Made by a program: the position numbers and the translations under genes | Shown: piece after piece, positions 42,217 through 50,859 of the stretch | Layout: each line of letters begins with the position of its first letter | How positions within the stretch are numbered: the stretch's first letter is position 1 | Notes under the pieces: generated by a model | Seen by the model: only the letters and a program-made list of their open reading frames with translations | Database searches by the model: none | What the model was told of the DNA's origin: nothing | Source: Actinacidiphila yanglinensis | GTDB taxonomy: Bacteria; Actinomycetota; Actinomycetes; Streptomycetales; Streptomycetaceae | Assembly (NCBI RefSeq): GCF_900107965.1 | Contig: NZ_FNVU01000001.1 | Coordinates: forward strand, 806,001-870,000 | DNA length: 64,000 bases | Direction: 5' to 3'

Positions 42217-43506
42217 TCAGGAGCGGCTGCCGCGCAGCGACGACAGCACCAGCCGTCCGTAGCGGGTGGTGAGCGCGGCCGCCGTCGCGGCGAGCGAGGC
42301 ACCCAGCGCCACGAGCAGATCGGTGGCGCTGGTGTCGCCGAGCACCTGGAGGACGGACAGCGCGGTGGACACCGGCAGGCCCAGCACGGTCAGCACCCCC
42401 AGCGCCCCGGCGATCTGCTGGCTCTCCTGGTTCTGCGCCAGCCGCGCGTAGTCGGCCGCCTCCGCGAGGATCTGCGCGAACCGCTCGGGCAGGTGGTAGG
42501 TCCGGTGGAAGGCCAGCAGCAGGTCGTTGGCCGGGCCGTACGCACTGAGGTGCTGGCGCCAGTGGGTGCTGCGGAACATCGCGATGCGGCGTTCCAGGGC
42601 GGCGACGCGGCGGGCCAGACCGGGACCGCCGAAGACCGCGGACAGGTCGTCGGTCAGCTCGTCGATGTGATCGCGCTGCGCGGCGCCCAGCAGGATGGCG
42701 TCGAGGTAGGTGCCGCGGGCGTTGCCGACGGCGTAGTCGTAGAAGTCGCCGGGCCCGCCGTCGGGGCGGTTCCCGAGGAAAGCGGCGCCTTGGCGCAGCA
42801 CCCGCGCGCTCCAGTCCGCGGAGATCCGGTTCGTCCGGGCGCGCAGCTCGGGCAGTGACTCGGCTCCCTTGGGCAGGTCCGACGGCGACGCCCGCGAGGC
42901 CAGCGCGTGCAGCAACAGGTCGGCGTCCAGGGGGAGTTCCCCGGTCGCCGGGTCGCGCATCACCCGGGTGAGGGCGGCGGGCGGCGTCATGAACGCGACG
43001 GTGTACGGGCGGGCGAGCGCGAACGGCCCGGCGGGCACCTCGGTCTCGGCGACGCCCGCGAGCAGCGCCGCCGGATCGAACGGGCCGCGCAGCGGGTCCG
43101 CGTCGGCGCTCTGGCGCCGGTGGCTGATCGCCCGCAGCAGCGGCAGCAGCGGAGCGCCCGCCACGCTGAAGTGCAGGACCGCCAGGGCCCGGTCGGGGGA
43201 GCGGGTGCTCGCGGTGCGCAGCAACTCCATGGCGTCCAGGCGCATCGGGCCGTGGGACAGCCCCGGATCGGGGCGGGTGTGCCAGCGCCGGTCGTACAGC
43301 ACCCGCCCGGCCGACGGCGTGAACAGCCGCCGGCGCGCCGCCTCTTCGGCCTCGGCGGCGTGGGCCGCGACCGGAAGCGGTCCGGCCGGCCACGGCGGGT
43401 CCTGGGGCAGCCGCACCGGCAGCAGCACGGCCACGGTCTGCCGGGTGCCGACCGCGTCCATGAACGCGCGCGTCAGCTCTTCCGTCTGGCCCCCCGGCTC
43501 CGTCAC
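42217..43506 (-). CDS. Protein of unknown function with C-terminal membrane segments
   Basis: A 429-residue protein that I do not recognise. The N-terminal 330 residues are soluble, Ala/Arg-rich and helical, with RRWHTRPDPGLSHGPMRLDAMELL and SAVFGGPGLARRVAALERRIAMF. The last 80 residues contain two hydrophobic stretches (IAGALGVLTVLGLPVSTALSVLQVLG and DLLVALGASLAATAAALTT), a likely membrane hairpin. The coiled stretch before them resembles CorA-like stalk helices, but no GMN motif is present. GTG 43506 follows AGGAG closely; the start is uncertain. It is divergent from the class V aminotransferase gene. Confidence 0.6.
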   Translation of the reverse strand: MTEPGGQTEELTRAFMDAVGTRQTVAVLLPVRLPQDPPWPAGPLPVAAHAAEAEEAARRRLFTPSAGRVLYDRRWHTRPDPGLSHGPMRLDAMELLRTASTRSPDRALAVLHFSVAGAPLLPLLRAISHRRQSADADPLRGPFDPAALLAGVAETEVPAGPFALARPYTVAFMTPPAALTRVMRDPATGELPLDADLLLHALASRASPSDLPKGAESLPELRARTNRISADWSARVLRQGAAFLGNRPDGGPGDFYDYAVGNARGTYLDAILLGAAQRDHIDELTDDLSAVFGGPGLARRVAALERRIAMFRSTHWRQHLSAYGPANDLLLAFHRTYHLPERFAQILAEAADYARLAQNQESQQIAGALGVLTVLGLPVSTALSVLQVLGDTSATDLLVALGASLAATAAALTTRYGRLVLSSLRGSRS

Positions 43507-43654
43507 CCTCCTACCCTCACGCCTCCCTTCCCCCTCGCGCAAGCGGCCCGTCCGCAACGGAAGGGCAGCCCTTGCCCAACGCAGCCGCAAGGCGGGGCCG
43601 GGAGCGTCATCCTTGGAGGGGATCGGGCGGACGACAGCACGAATGGGGGCACGG

Positions 43655-45037
43655 ATGCACGCACTTGACGCGTTGCGGGCCGCCGAGGACGGGTACCGGT
43701 ACCTGGACGAGGGCGGCCACGTCTACCTGGACCACACCGGCGCGGGCCTTCCCGCCCGGGCCCAGCTGTGGGCGCACGCGGAGCGCATCGCGGGCGGCTG
43801 CTTCGGCAACCCGCACTCGGTCAGCCCCGCCTCGGAGGCGTCCGGCGAACTGGTGGAGCGGGCCCGCCGCAGGGTGCTGGCGCACTTCGGCGCGGACCCG
43901 CGGGAGTACGCGGTGGTGTTCACGGCGAACGCCACCGGGGCCTGCCGGCTGGTCGGGGAGGCGTACCCGTTCGCGCCGGGCGGCCGGCTGGTGCTGACCC
44001 TGGACAACCACAACTCGGTCAACGGGCTGCGGGAATACGCCAGGAGCCGCGGCGCGGACACGGTGTACGTGCCGCTCCGGGCGCCGGGGCTCGACCTCGA
44101 CGCGGCCGCGATGGACGCGGTGCTGGCGGCGGCCCCCGAGGGCGGCGGCCTGCTGGCGTACCCCGCGCAGAGCAACTTCAGCGGGGTCCGGCACTCCCTG
44201 GACTGGATCACCCGGGCGAAGGCGGCCGGCTGGGACGTCCTGCTCGACGCCGCGGCCTACGTGCCGACCAACCCGCTCGACCTGGCCGCGGTGCACCCGG
44301 ACTTCGTCGCGGTGAGCTGGTACAAGGTCTTCGGCTACCCCACCGGCGTCGGCTGCCTCGTCGCCCGGCGCGACGCGCTGGCCCGGCTGCGCCGCCCCTG
44401 GTTCTCCGGCGGCACCATCCACGTGGTGAGCGCGCAGGGCCTGTGGCACCACATGGCCGAGGGCGAGGCGGCGTTCGAGGACGGCACCGTCAACTACCTG
44501 AGCATCCCGGACATCGAGTTCGGCCTGGACTGGATCCGGGCGATCGGCACCGACGCGATCCACCGCCATGTCACCGCGCTCACCGCAGAGTTGCTCGACG
44601 GGCTTGCCGCGCTGCGGCACTCCGGCGGCGAGCCGCTGGCCCGCGTCTACGGGCCGTCCGACACCACCGGCCGCGGCGGCACCGTGGCGCTGAACCTGCT
44701 CGGCCCGGACGGGGCGGTCGTCGACGAGCGGATCGTCGCCCGCGACAGCGCCGCCCACCGGATCTCGCTGCGCACCGGCTGCTTCTGCAACCCCGGTACC
44801 GGGGAGGCCGCGTTCGCGATCGAGCGGCGCACCCTGGACGGCGCGGTGCGCACCGCCACCGGCACGATCGACGACTACCTCGGCCGGCTCGGCCTCCCCT
44901 CGGGCGGTGCGGTCCGGGTCTCGCTCGGACTGTCCTCCAGCCGCGCCGATGTCGCCGCGTTCCTGGACTTCGTGGCCGGCACCTACCGCGACCGCAGGCC
45001 CGACCCGGCCGGCCTCAGCCCTCGGCTGGTGTGCTGA
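43655..45037 (+). CDS. Class V aminotransferase-like protein (Moco sulfurase N-domain type)
   Basis: A 460-residue fold-type I PLP protein. It has DHTGAGLP at the start, ANATGACRLVGEAYPF, TLDNHNSVNGLREYARSRG, SNFSGVRHSLDWI, and the PLP lysine in VAVSWYKVFGYPTGVGCLVAR. RTGCFCNPGTGEAAF near the end supplies a cysteine where sulfurases keep a persulfide loop. This is the layout of the molybdenum cofactor sulfurase N-terminal domain without the MOSC domain. It may mobilise sulfur from cysteine or act on a related substrate. ATG 43655. The 3-prime end overlaps the convergent ABC gene by 23 bp. Confidence 0.82.
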   Translation: MHALDALRAAEDGYRYLDEGGHVYLDHTGAGLPARAQLWAHAERIAGGCFGNPHSVSPASEASGELVERARRRVLAHFGADPREYAVVFTANATGACRLVGEAYPFAPGGRLVLTLDNHNSVNGLREYARSRGADTVYVPLRAPGLDLDAAAMDAVLAAAPEGGGLLAYPAQSNFSGVRHSLDWITRAKAAGWDVLLDAAAYVPTNPLDLAAVHPDFVAVSWYKVFGYPTGVGCLVARRDALARLRRPWFSGGTIHVVSAQGLWHHMAEGEAAFEDGTVNYLSIPDIEFGLDWIRAIGTDAIHRHVTALTAELLDGLAALRHSGGEPLARVYGPSDTTGRGGTVALNLLGPDGAVVDERIVARDSAAHRISLRTGCFCNPGTGEAAFAIERRTLDGAVRTATGTIDDYLGRLGLPSGGAVRVSLGLSSSRADVAAFLDFVAGTYRDRRPDPAGLSPRLVC

Positions 45038-46808
45038 CCGCCACCACGGGCACCGGACCGGTCCGGGGCGCGGGGCGGTGCACCGTACGGCACTTGGAAG
45101 CCAGCACCGCCCACGCGCCCGACAGGAACAGCACGGTGAACCCGGCCAGCAGCAGCCAGTCCGCCCACACCGCCCGGCCGAACGAGTCGCCGTAGGAGGC
45201 CAGCAGCGGCGGGCCCAGCGGCGAGGCGCCGTGTGCCCACAGCCCGGGCAGCCCGATCCCGCCGCCCAGCCCCTCGAACGCCCACCGGTTGGTCATCGCC
45301 GCGCTCAACAGCCGCCCCGCCCAGGCCATCTGCGGCACCGGCACGAACGCGCCGGAGAACAGCACCTGCGGGAAGCACAGCAGCGGCAGCATCAGCGTCG
45401 CCTGCTGCGGCTCGGCCACCGCCGCCGAGGCCAGCAGCCCCAGCGCCAGCGCCGCGGCCGACGCCAGCAGCACCGTGGTGAACAGCGAGCCGTAGGTGCC
45501 CCAGCCGGCCGCGGGCAGCCGGTTCAGGCCGCGCAGGACCGCGAGCAGCAGGGCGTCCGCCCCGGCCAGCACCGGCATCAGCAGTGCCGCCTTCGACAGC
45601 AGGTAGGGGCCCAGCCGCAGCGCCGTCAGCCGTTCCCGGCGCACCACCGGCAACTCCGTGCTGACCTGCAGCAGTCCGTAGGTCAGCCCGAAGAAGAAGC
45701 CGCCGAAGGCGATCCAGAACAGGATCATCGCGGCCGAACCCGGGCTCGGCGCGGCCGGGTCGAAGGCGCCCGGCCGGAAGAGCAGCGCGAACATCGCCAC
45801 GATCACCACCGGGGACCCCACCACGACGGCGGCGGTCAGCCGGCTGCGCAGCATCAGTTCGGTGCTGCGCCGGGTCAGCAGCCACCACTGGCCGGCCGCA
45901 CCGAGCGGGCGGTCCGCGTCCCGGCCGGCCGGCTTCCCCGGGGTGCGGGTGAACCCGTCCGCAACGGCGTCGGGTTCGGGCAGCTCCGGCAGCTCGCGCG
46001 CGCCCCGGCGGGCCACGGCCGCGTACACCTCCTCGACCGTCGGCACCGCGAACACCCGGGTCAGCTCCCGCGGGCGGCCCAGGTAGGCGGGGCGGCCGTC
46101 CGGGGTCAGGAAGAGCACCCGGTCGCAGCGGGCGAGGTCGGCGGGCGCGTGCGTGGTCAGCACCACCGTGACCCCCTCACCCGCCAGGTCCCGCAGCGTG
46201 CGCATGAGTTCGGCCCCGGACGCCGGGTCCAGGCCGGTGGTCGGCTCGTCCAGGAACAGCACCCGCGGCCGGGTCAGCAGCTCCACGGCGATGCAGGCGC
46301 GGCGCCGCTCGCCCTCGCTCAGCGTCCGCACCCGCTGGTCGGCCCGCGCGGACAGCCCCACCGCGGCCATCGCGCCGTCGACCGCGGCGGCGCGCCGTTC
46401 CGGTCCGGCGCCGGCGGGCATCCGCAGCCGCGCCGCGTAGGACAGCGCGCGCACGAGCGGAAGGTCCTCGTGCATGACGTTGCCGTGCGGCAGGTAGCCC
46501 AGCGCGGGCCGCAGCCCCGCCGGGTCGGCCCCGTCGTGCAGCACCCGGCCCCGCGCGGGCAGCCGGATGCCGGCCAGGATCTCCAGCAGGGTGGTCTTGC
46601 CGGAGCCGCTGCCGCCGGCCAGTGCGAGCACCTCGCCGGGTGCGACCGCCAGGTGCACCCCGTCCAGCGTCTCCCGGCCGCCGCGCACCCGCTGGCCCAC
46701 CCCGTAGGCCGCCACGTGCAGCCCGACGCCGCCCGCGCCGCCCGCGCCGTCCACGCCGTTCGTGCCGGTCAGGCCGCCCGCGCCCGCCGCCTCGCCCGGG
46801 TCCGCCAT
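45015..46808 (-). CDS. ABCG-like transporter (fused ATPase and ABC-2 permease)
   Basis: A 597-residue protein. The ATPase domain comes first: Walker A GGSGSGKTT, signature TLSEGERRR, Walker B VLFLDEPTTGLDPASG and switch His in LTTHAPADL. A linker and an ABC-2-type permease follow from about residue 315, with six hydrophobic segments (AAVVVGSPVVIVAMFALLF, FWIAFGGFFFGLTYGL and others). This reverse order is the ABCG half-transporter plan; it would work as a homodimer to export a lipid or drug-like compound. ATG 46808 follows GAGG; the longer open frame to 46940 has a low-complexity N-terminus. It stands alone. Confidence 0.85.
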   Translation of the reverse strand: MADPGEAAGAGGLTGTNGVDGAGGAGGVGLHVAAYGVGQRVRGGRETLDGVHLAVAPGEVLALAGGSGSGKTTLLEILAGIRLPARGRVLHDGADPAGLRPALGYLPHGNVMHEDLPLVRALSYAARLRMPAGAGPERRAAAVDGAMAAVGLSARADQRVRTLSEGERRRACIAVELLTRPRVLFLDEPTTGLDPASGAELMRTLRDLAGEGVTVVLTTHAPADLARCDRVLFLTPDGRPAYLGRPRELTRVFAVPTVEEVYAAVARRGARELPELPEPDAVADGFTRTPGKPAGRDADRPLGAAGQWWLLTRRSTELMLRSRLTAAVVVGSPVVIVAMFALLFRPGAFDPAAPSPGSAAMILFWIAFGGFFFGLTYGLLQVSTELPVVRRERLTALRLGPYLLSKAALLMPVLAGADALLLAVLRGLNRLPAAGWGTYGSLFTTVLLASAAALALGLLASAAVAEPQQATLMLPLLCFPQVLFSGAFVPVPQMAWAGRLLSAAMTNRWAFEGLGGGIGLPGLWAHGASPLGPPLLASYGDSFGRAVWADWLLLAGFTVLFLSGAWAVLASKCRTVHRPAPRTGPVPVVAVSTPAEG

Positions 46809-47137
46809 CTCGCCCACCTCGCCCTCCGTCCGGTCCCGGGGACCCGTCCCAACTCCTGCCCCCGGGGCGGACGTAGCGTACGCGAGAGGATCGGCGTCAA
46901 CGCGGGAGAGGTGAACGGTGTCCTGCGTACGGATGAACACTGCGGGCCGGTGTCGATCCGCCGGTCCGCGAATGCGGGGATGCGGCGCCGCGGCAATACG
47001 CTGGTCCCGCGCGGCCGGAGCGGGCGGTGCCGGACCGGCCGGTGCCCCACGGCCGCCGGCACCCGCCGCGGAACGGCCCGCCGCCCCGCACCCCCGCCCG
47101 TATCCTCACCCCCTCACGCCGAATCGGAGCCCGCACG

Positions 47138-48715
47138 ATGTCCGCAAGTCCTCTCGCCCTGCCACCGGTGCGGCTGCTGCCCGTGGACGTGCTCGCCCGG
47201 CAGGCCCTGGCCGCGCCGCTGCTCGACCGCGTGCTGCGGCTGACCCGGTGGACCGGGGAGCAGCGCCGTGTCGACGGCATGGGCGAGCTGCTGGAGGACG
47301 AACTCGCCGCCGCCGTCGAGGTGCTGGGCCTGAGCGGCGAGGAGGGGGCGGCCGAGGCGGCGCAGGCGTGGGGCGTCGCGGTGGACGCCGGGCTGCTGGT
47401 GCTGGAGATCGACGAGGAGGCCGAGGAGTCCACCCCGCCGGGCGAGGCGGCCGGGCGGGCGGTGCCCGGCGAGCTGTACGCGCGGATCGGCGGCGGTGAC
47501 GCGGCGGACGGCACCGACGCCGACCCGTACGACGTCCTCGACCTGTGGCTCGTGGCGGTGGAGTGCGCGCTGGCCGAGGCCACCGCGCCCGACTACCACC
47601 ACCTGTCCGGCGAGGCGGACGGCGACGGCGAGCCGATCACTCCGGAGGACGCGGACCGGGAGGCCGAGGAGGAGGCCGAACTCCTCGACGCGGCCCTGGT
47701 GAACCTCTACGCGCTCTCGGCGATCGAGCCGGTGGCCGAGCCCGGAGCGGGCGAGGCGGACGGCGGCGCCCGGGAGAGCGGTGACCACGAGGACCTCGCG
47801 GAGGACGGCCACGTCGTGCCGCTGCCCGTCCTCGCGGCCTCCCTGGTGGTGCCCGAGGAGATGGACCAGCCGAGCGAGGACGTCCTCGAAGAGGTCACCG
47901 AGGTGATGCTGCTGCTCGACGACCACTTCCGGCTGCTGGAGTCCACCGGCCTGCTCGCGTACGCGCCGATGGACGAGGCGCTGATCGAGGAGGCGGACGA
48001 CGACGGCGTGGCCGTACTGGGCGGCGGTTCGGGCGAGCCCGACGACGACGAGATCGCCCGGTACGGCGCGGTCCGGCTCACCCCGCTCGGCGTGTACGGC
48101 GTACGCGAGCGGCTGGCCGACGCGGGGGCGCACGCGCCCGTGCTCGGTGACCTCGCGGAGGTCGCCGCGGACGACCTGCTCGGCGCGCTGGGCTCCTACC
48201 CGGACCACGCGGTGCGGTACGAGGCGGAGGCGTGGCTCGCCGGCCGCAAACCGTCCGAGGCGGCGGCGGAGTTGCTGGCCGCGGCCGGGGAGGACGGGGC
48301 GGAGGGGCCCACCCGCCGGCTGGTCTGCCAGCAGGTGCTCGCGCTGCTGGGCACCGAGGCCGAACCCGCGGTGCGTGACGTCCTGGACGACCTGCATCTC
48401 GGCGGGCTCGCCCGGGTCTGGCTCACCGAGCGGCAGCTGCCCGACGTCCCCGCGCCCAGCACCGACATGGTCTACTGGCTCACCATCGACACCATCGCCG
48501 CCCAACTGGCCGCCGACGGCGACTCGGACGAGCTCGCCTCGCTCATCACCGATCTCGTCGCCCGGCACGAGGCCTTCTTCGCGGACGCCTGGCGCGTCGA
48601 CCACCCGGCCACCGCCGCGGTCCTCGAGGCGATCGGCCGCCTGCACCCCGATCGCCCCACCGCGAAGGCCTCGCGCAAGGCCGCCTTCAAGGCCCGCTCG
48701 CGCCCCCGTCGCTGA
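47138..48715 (+). CDS. Large acidic protein of unknown function
   Basis: A 525-residue, strongly Asp/Glu-rich cytosolic protein with no membrane or signal segments. It begins PVRLLPVDVLARQALAAPLLDRVLRLTRW and has long acidic runs around residues 125-140 and 175-235. The second half looks like a helical repeat scaffold (LGSYPDHAVRYEAEAWLAGR, RRLVCQQVLALLGTEAEPAVRDVLDDLHLGGLARVWL). It ends in a basic tail (KASRKAAFKARSRPRR). I do not recognise the family; similar proteins seem common in streptomycetes. ATG 47138; a strong hairpin terminates it at 48776-48814. Confidence 0.75.
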   Translation: MSASPLALPPVRLLPVDVLARQALAAPLLDRVLRLTRWTGEQRRVDGMGELLEDELAAAVEVLGLSGEEGAAEAAQAWGVAVDAGLLVLEIDEEAEESTPPGEAAGRAVPGELYARIGGGDAADGTDADPYDVLDLWLVAVECALAEATAPDYHHLSGEADGDGEPITPEDADREAEEEAELLDAALVNLYALSAIEPVAEPGAGEADGGARESGDHEDLAEDGHVVPLPVLAASLVVPEEMDQPSEDVLEEVTEVMLLLDDHFRLLESTGLLAYAPMDEALIEEADDDGVAVLGGGSGEPDDDEIARYGAVRLTPLGVYGVRERLADAGAHAPVLGDLAEVAADDLLGALGSYPDHAVRYEAEAWLAGRKPSEAAAELLAAAGEDGAEGPTRRLVCQQVLALLGTEAEPAVRDVLDDLHLGGLARVWLTERQLPDVPAPSTDMVYWLTIDTIAAQLAADGDSDELASLITDLVARHEAFFADAWRVDHPATAAVLEAIGRLHPDRPTAKASRKAAFKARSRPRR

Positions 48716-48775
48716 CCGGGCGCCCCGAACCGCCCAGCCCGGCACGGGAGTCGGGCACGCCCGGCCAGGTGCCTG

Positions 48776-48814
48776 AACGTTCCGCCTCCTCCGGCGAGGG
48801 GGAGGCGGAACGTT
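48776..48814. terminator. Strong bidirectional hairpin
   Basis: A perfect 14-bp inverted repeat (arms 48776-48789 and 48801-48814, 11-nt loop) lies between the stop of the acidic protein and the stop of the minus-strand HNH gene remnant. Confidence 0.8.
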
Positions 48815-48818
48815 ACGG

Positions 48819-49090
48819 CTAGCAGCCGCTCAGGATCGAGCTGAGCGCGGACTTCTCGGCGCTGTCCACCGTCAGGCCGTAGTAGTGCTTGACCTGCACC
48901 CAGGCGCGGGCGTAGGTGCACTGGTAGGACGCGCGCGGCAGCCACTCGGCGGGGTCGTCGTCGCCCTTCGAGCGGTTGGAGGACGCGGAGACCGCGAGGA
49001 GCTGGGGGCGGGTCGTGTCGTTGGCGTACGCCTGCCGCTGGGCGGTGGTCCAGGCCCAGGCGCCGGAGTCCCATGCCTCGGAGAGGGGCA
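48819..49090 (-). pseudogene. Secreted HNH nuclease, C-terminal half (split by insertion)
   Basis: This encodes the C-terminal part of a secreted HNH-family (DUF1524-like) protein: PLSEAWDSGAWAWTTAQRQAYANDTTRPQLLAVSASSNRSKGDDDPAEWLPRASYQCTYARAWVQVKHYYGLTVDSAEKSALSSILSGC. The family normally continues ...DIDHLVPLAEAWDSG. The missing N-terminal half is at 50231-50603 on the same strand. Joining 50603-50231 to 49090-48819 gives 645 nt, a whole number of codons (214 residues), and restores IDHLVPLSEAWDSG exactly. The downstream half has no signal peptide and is probably not expressed usefully. Confidence 0.85.
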
Positions 49091-49098
49091 CGAGGTGG
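49091..49098. repeat. Target site duplication, left copy
   Basis: CGAGGTGG at 49091-49098 is repeated at 50231-50238. The two copies flank the insertion 49099-50230. An alternative boundary is a 10-bp duplication (49090-49099 and 50230-50239) with 9-bp inverted ends. Confidence 0.8.
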
Positions 49099-49113
49099 TA
49101 TCCGCACCCTGAA

Positions 49114-49401
49114 ATGACTGCCGCTGACGTCGGTGACAGACGGCCGTGCGCCGTTGATCAGACACTCCCGCACCGCGCCAAGGGCGGACCGGCTTCCGCA
49201 ATTCCCGCGGATCGTCCGACCGACTCCTCGACCTCGGCCGCGGTGCGAGCGCTGAGTGCACGCCTGACGCGGCAACAGCACGCTCACCACGAGGAGGTGG
49301 CAAGGCTCCGCACGGCCCTGGAAGTCCCGCAAGGCGAGAACCTCGCCCTGTGGCGGGCGCTCGCCCAGTTCGAGTGGCAGGCACTGGCCGGTGACGCCTG
49401 A
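49114..49401 (+). CDS. Possible remnant of a DUF6262/TnpC-like transposon accessory protein
   Basis: A 95-residue open frame just inside the left end of the insertion. The C-terminal half ALSARLTRQQHAHHEEVARLRTALEVPQGENLALWRALAQFEWQ is a charged coiled-coil that resembles the C-terminus of DUF6262 proteins, the TnpC-like partners of paired recombinases in actinobacterial Tn554-like elements. The N-terminal helix-turn-helix part of that family is missing. No good ribosome site is visible, so it may not be translated. The family call is tentative. Confidence 0.4.
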   Translation: MTAADVGDRRPCAVDQTLPHRAKGGPASAIPADRPTDSSTSAAVRALSARLTRQQHAHHEEVARLRTALEVPQGENLALWRALAQFEWQALAGDA

Positions 49402-49432
49402 TACCGGATGGACGTCACCGGCCAGTTTCCTT

Positions 49433-49963
49433 CTAGCCGATGCCGGTGACGCTGAGAGCCGTGGTCCAGTTCGCCTTGATCGCGGTGCGGGCGGCGTTGA
49501 GGGTGATGGTGCCCTTGCACACCGCGTTCTTCAGTTTCGTCTCCACACCGTCCTTGGTGGTGGAGTTCTTTGTGCCGGAGTGCGGCTCGGGCCACAGGTT
49601 GTTCGGGTCCCGCGGTGATCCGCCGAGTTCGAGGGGGATCTGGTGGTCTTCCTCGTAGTCGGACATGTTCGTGTCGCTGTAGCCGTAGTCGATGATCCCC
49701 TGCGCCTTGAGCGCGTTGGTGTAGGAGGTGGGCGGGCGGACGGTCGCCGTCCAGCCGGACACGCAGATCGTGGAGCCGATCGTCGACTGGGTGACAGCAG
49801 AGTTGTACACACCGGGCGTACACGACGGGTCCGGCAGCGGCAGATAGGACTGGGAGCAGGTGCTGGCCTGTGCGGTGCCGGCGCTGACGCCGAGGATGAG
49901 GCCGCTGATCGCCAAGGCGAGAGCGGAGCCGGTTGCAGTCGCTATTCGTATTCGGGAAGGCAC
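49433..49963 (-). CDS. Small secreted HNH-like nuclease, cargo of the insertion
   Basis: A 176-residue protein. The signal peptide is RIRIATATGSALALAISGLILGVSAGTAQAS. The mature part begins CSQSYLPLPDPSCTPGVYNSAVTQ and has two or three cysteines. Residues 105-130 read SDYEEDHQIPLELGGSPRDPNNLWPEP, the beta-beta-alpha metal (HNH-like) pattern with Asp-His, then Asn-Leu. The end AVCKGTITLNAARTAIKANWTTALSVTGIG is typical of a family of small secreted actinobacterial proteins. It is probably an extracellular endonuclease. GTG 49963 follows AAGGAG by about 10 nt. The gene lies entirely inside the insertion and seems intact. Confidence 0.75.
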   Translation of the reverse strand: MPSRIRIATATGSALALAISGLILGVSAGTAQASTCSQSYLPLPDPSCTPGVYNSAVTQSTIGSTICVSGWTATVRPPTSYTNALKAQGIIDYGYSDTNMSDYEEDHQIPLELGGSPRDPNNLWPEPHSGTKNSTTKDGVETKLKNAVCKGTITLNAARTAIKANWTTALSVTGIG

Positions 49964-50230
49964 GGGAATCTCGATCTCCTTGGTTAGTCAGGCTCATGAC
50001 AGGTGTGTTTCGCGGACGTTGGGCAGCGCTCCGTCGTCCGGGCTGTGCCGCCGATCGTTGGGCTCCGCGGCACACTCCGGGCTACAGACCGCGGGTCTCG
50101 GCGGGCAGATTCGTCGCCGTATCAGGAGCGGACGTCCGGCCGATCGGGGGCGCTGCCGCGTTTGTGAGCGGTATGTCGCTGACAATGTGAACTGCTGTTC
50201 CTGGCGCATGGTTCGACGCAGGTGCGGATA

Positions 50231-50603
50231 CGAGGTGGTCGATGTCGAAGGTCGACGGGTTGGTGGTGGTCACCCCGTCGTACGGGCTGGTCCGGTTCCC
50301 GGACGTGGCCTTGCACGAGCTGTCGGTCACGACATTGGAACCGTCCCGCTTGATGACGTACTCGCGGGTGTCGCAGGTGCCGGAGATCGTGATCCAGGTC
50401 GGGAAGAGGTCGCGGTCGTAGGTGGAGGCCTGCGTCTCGGGGGTCGCGGTCATCTCCGAGAGGTACGTGCGCGCCGTGGACGCCGCGATGGGCGTCGGCA
50501 GCGCGGCCTGCGCGGTGCCGCTGCCGGTGAGGAGGATCGTGGCCGCGAGCAGTGCGGCGCCGGCTGCCGCGCAAATGCCGTGCAGGAGACGGTTTTTGGG
50601 CAT
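50231..50603 (-). pseudogene. Secreted HNH nuclease, N-terminal half (split by insertion)
   Basis: The N-terminal half of the split gene. It has a signal peptide (KNRLLHGICAAAGAALLAATILLTGSGTAQAA), then STARTYLSEMTATPETQASTYDRDLFPTWITISGTCDTREYVIKRDGSNVVTDSSCKATSGNRTSPYDGVTTTNPSTFDIDHLV. The insertion enters right after the DIDHL catalytic segment. Translation would run about 50 residues into the element and end at 50082, giving a secreted protein with a foreign tail and no complete HNH site. ATG 50603 has CGGGAG upstream. Confidence 0.85.
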
Positions 50604-50743
50604 GACCGAGCGCTCCCGTGACTAGAGGGGCGGAGGGTGCGGAGAGGTGCCCCACCAGCGTCCCGGGCTCTGGTCTATGCGGGTAGACAGTCAGCGGTAA
50701 ATTTTAGGTGACCATGACATTTTGTTCGGTGACGGCATGGCAA

Positions 50744-50773
50744 CGGCCCGGTCCCCGCAGGGGAACCGGGCCG
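50744..50773 (-). terminator. Hairpin downstream of the TerD gene
   Basis: A GC-rich inverted repeat (CGGCCCGGTCCCC at 50744-50756 against 50760-50773, one bulged base, short loop) lies about 90 nt after the minus-strand TerD stop. Confidence 0.6.
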
Positions 50774-50859
50774 CATGTTCGAATCGTGATGCGCCAAAGT
50801 GCCCCGCCGGGTACCGGTTTGGCGGGTGCGGGTTCGGCGGGTGCCGAGCGGGCGGGCGG

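Larger units (their letters stand above)
49099..50230. mobile_element. 1132-bp insertion splitting the HNH gene, with 10-bp inverted ends and 8-bp target duplication
   Basis: The left end is TATCCGCACC (49099-49108) and the right end GGTGCGGATA (50221-50230), exact reverse complements. CGAGGTGG flanks both ends. Removing the element and one flank copy restores an intact HNH reading frame. Inside are a plus-strand open frame (49114-49401) that looks like the tail of a transposon accessory protein, and a minus-strand gene for a small secreted HNH-like protein (49433-49963). No transposase or recombinase is present, so this is a non-autonomous or decayed element carrying cargo. An 8-bp duplication suggests a DDE-type transposase in trans. 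Confidence 0.85.
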
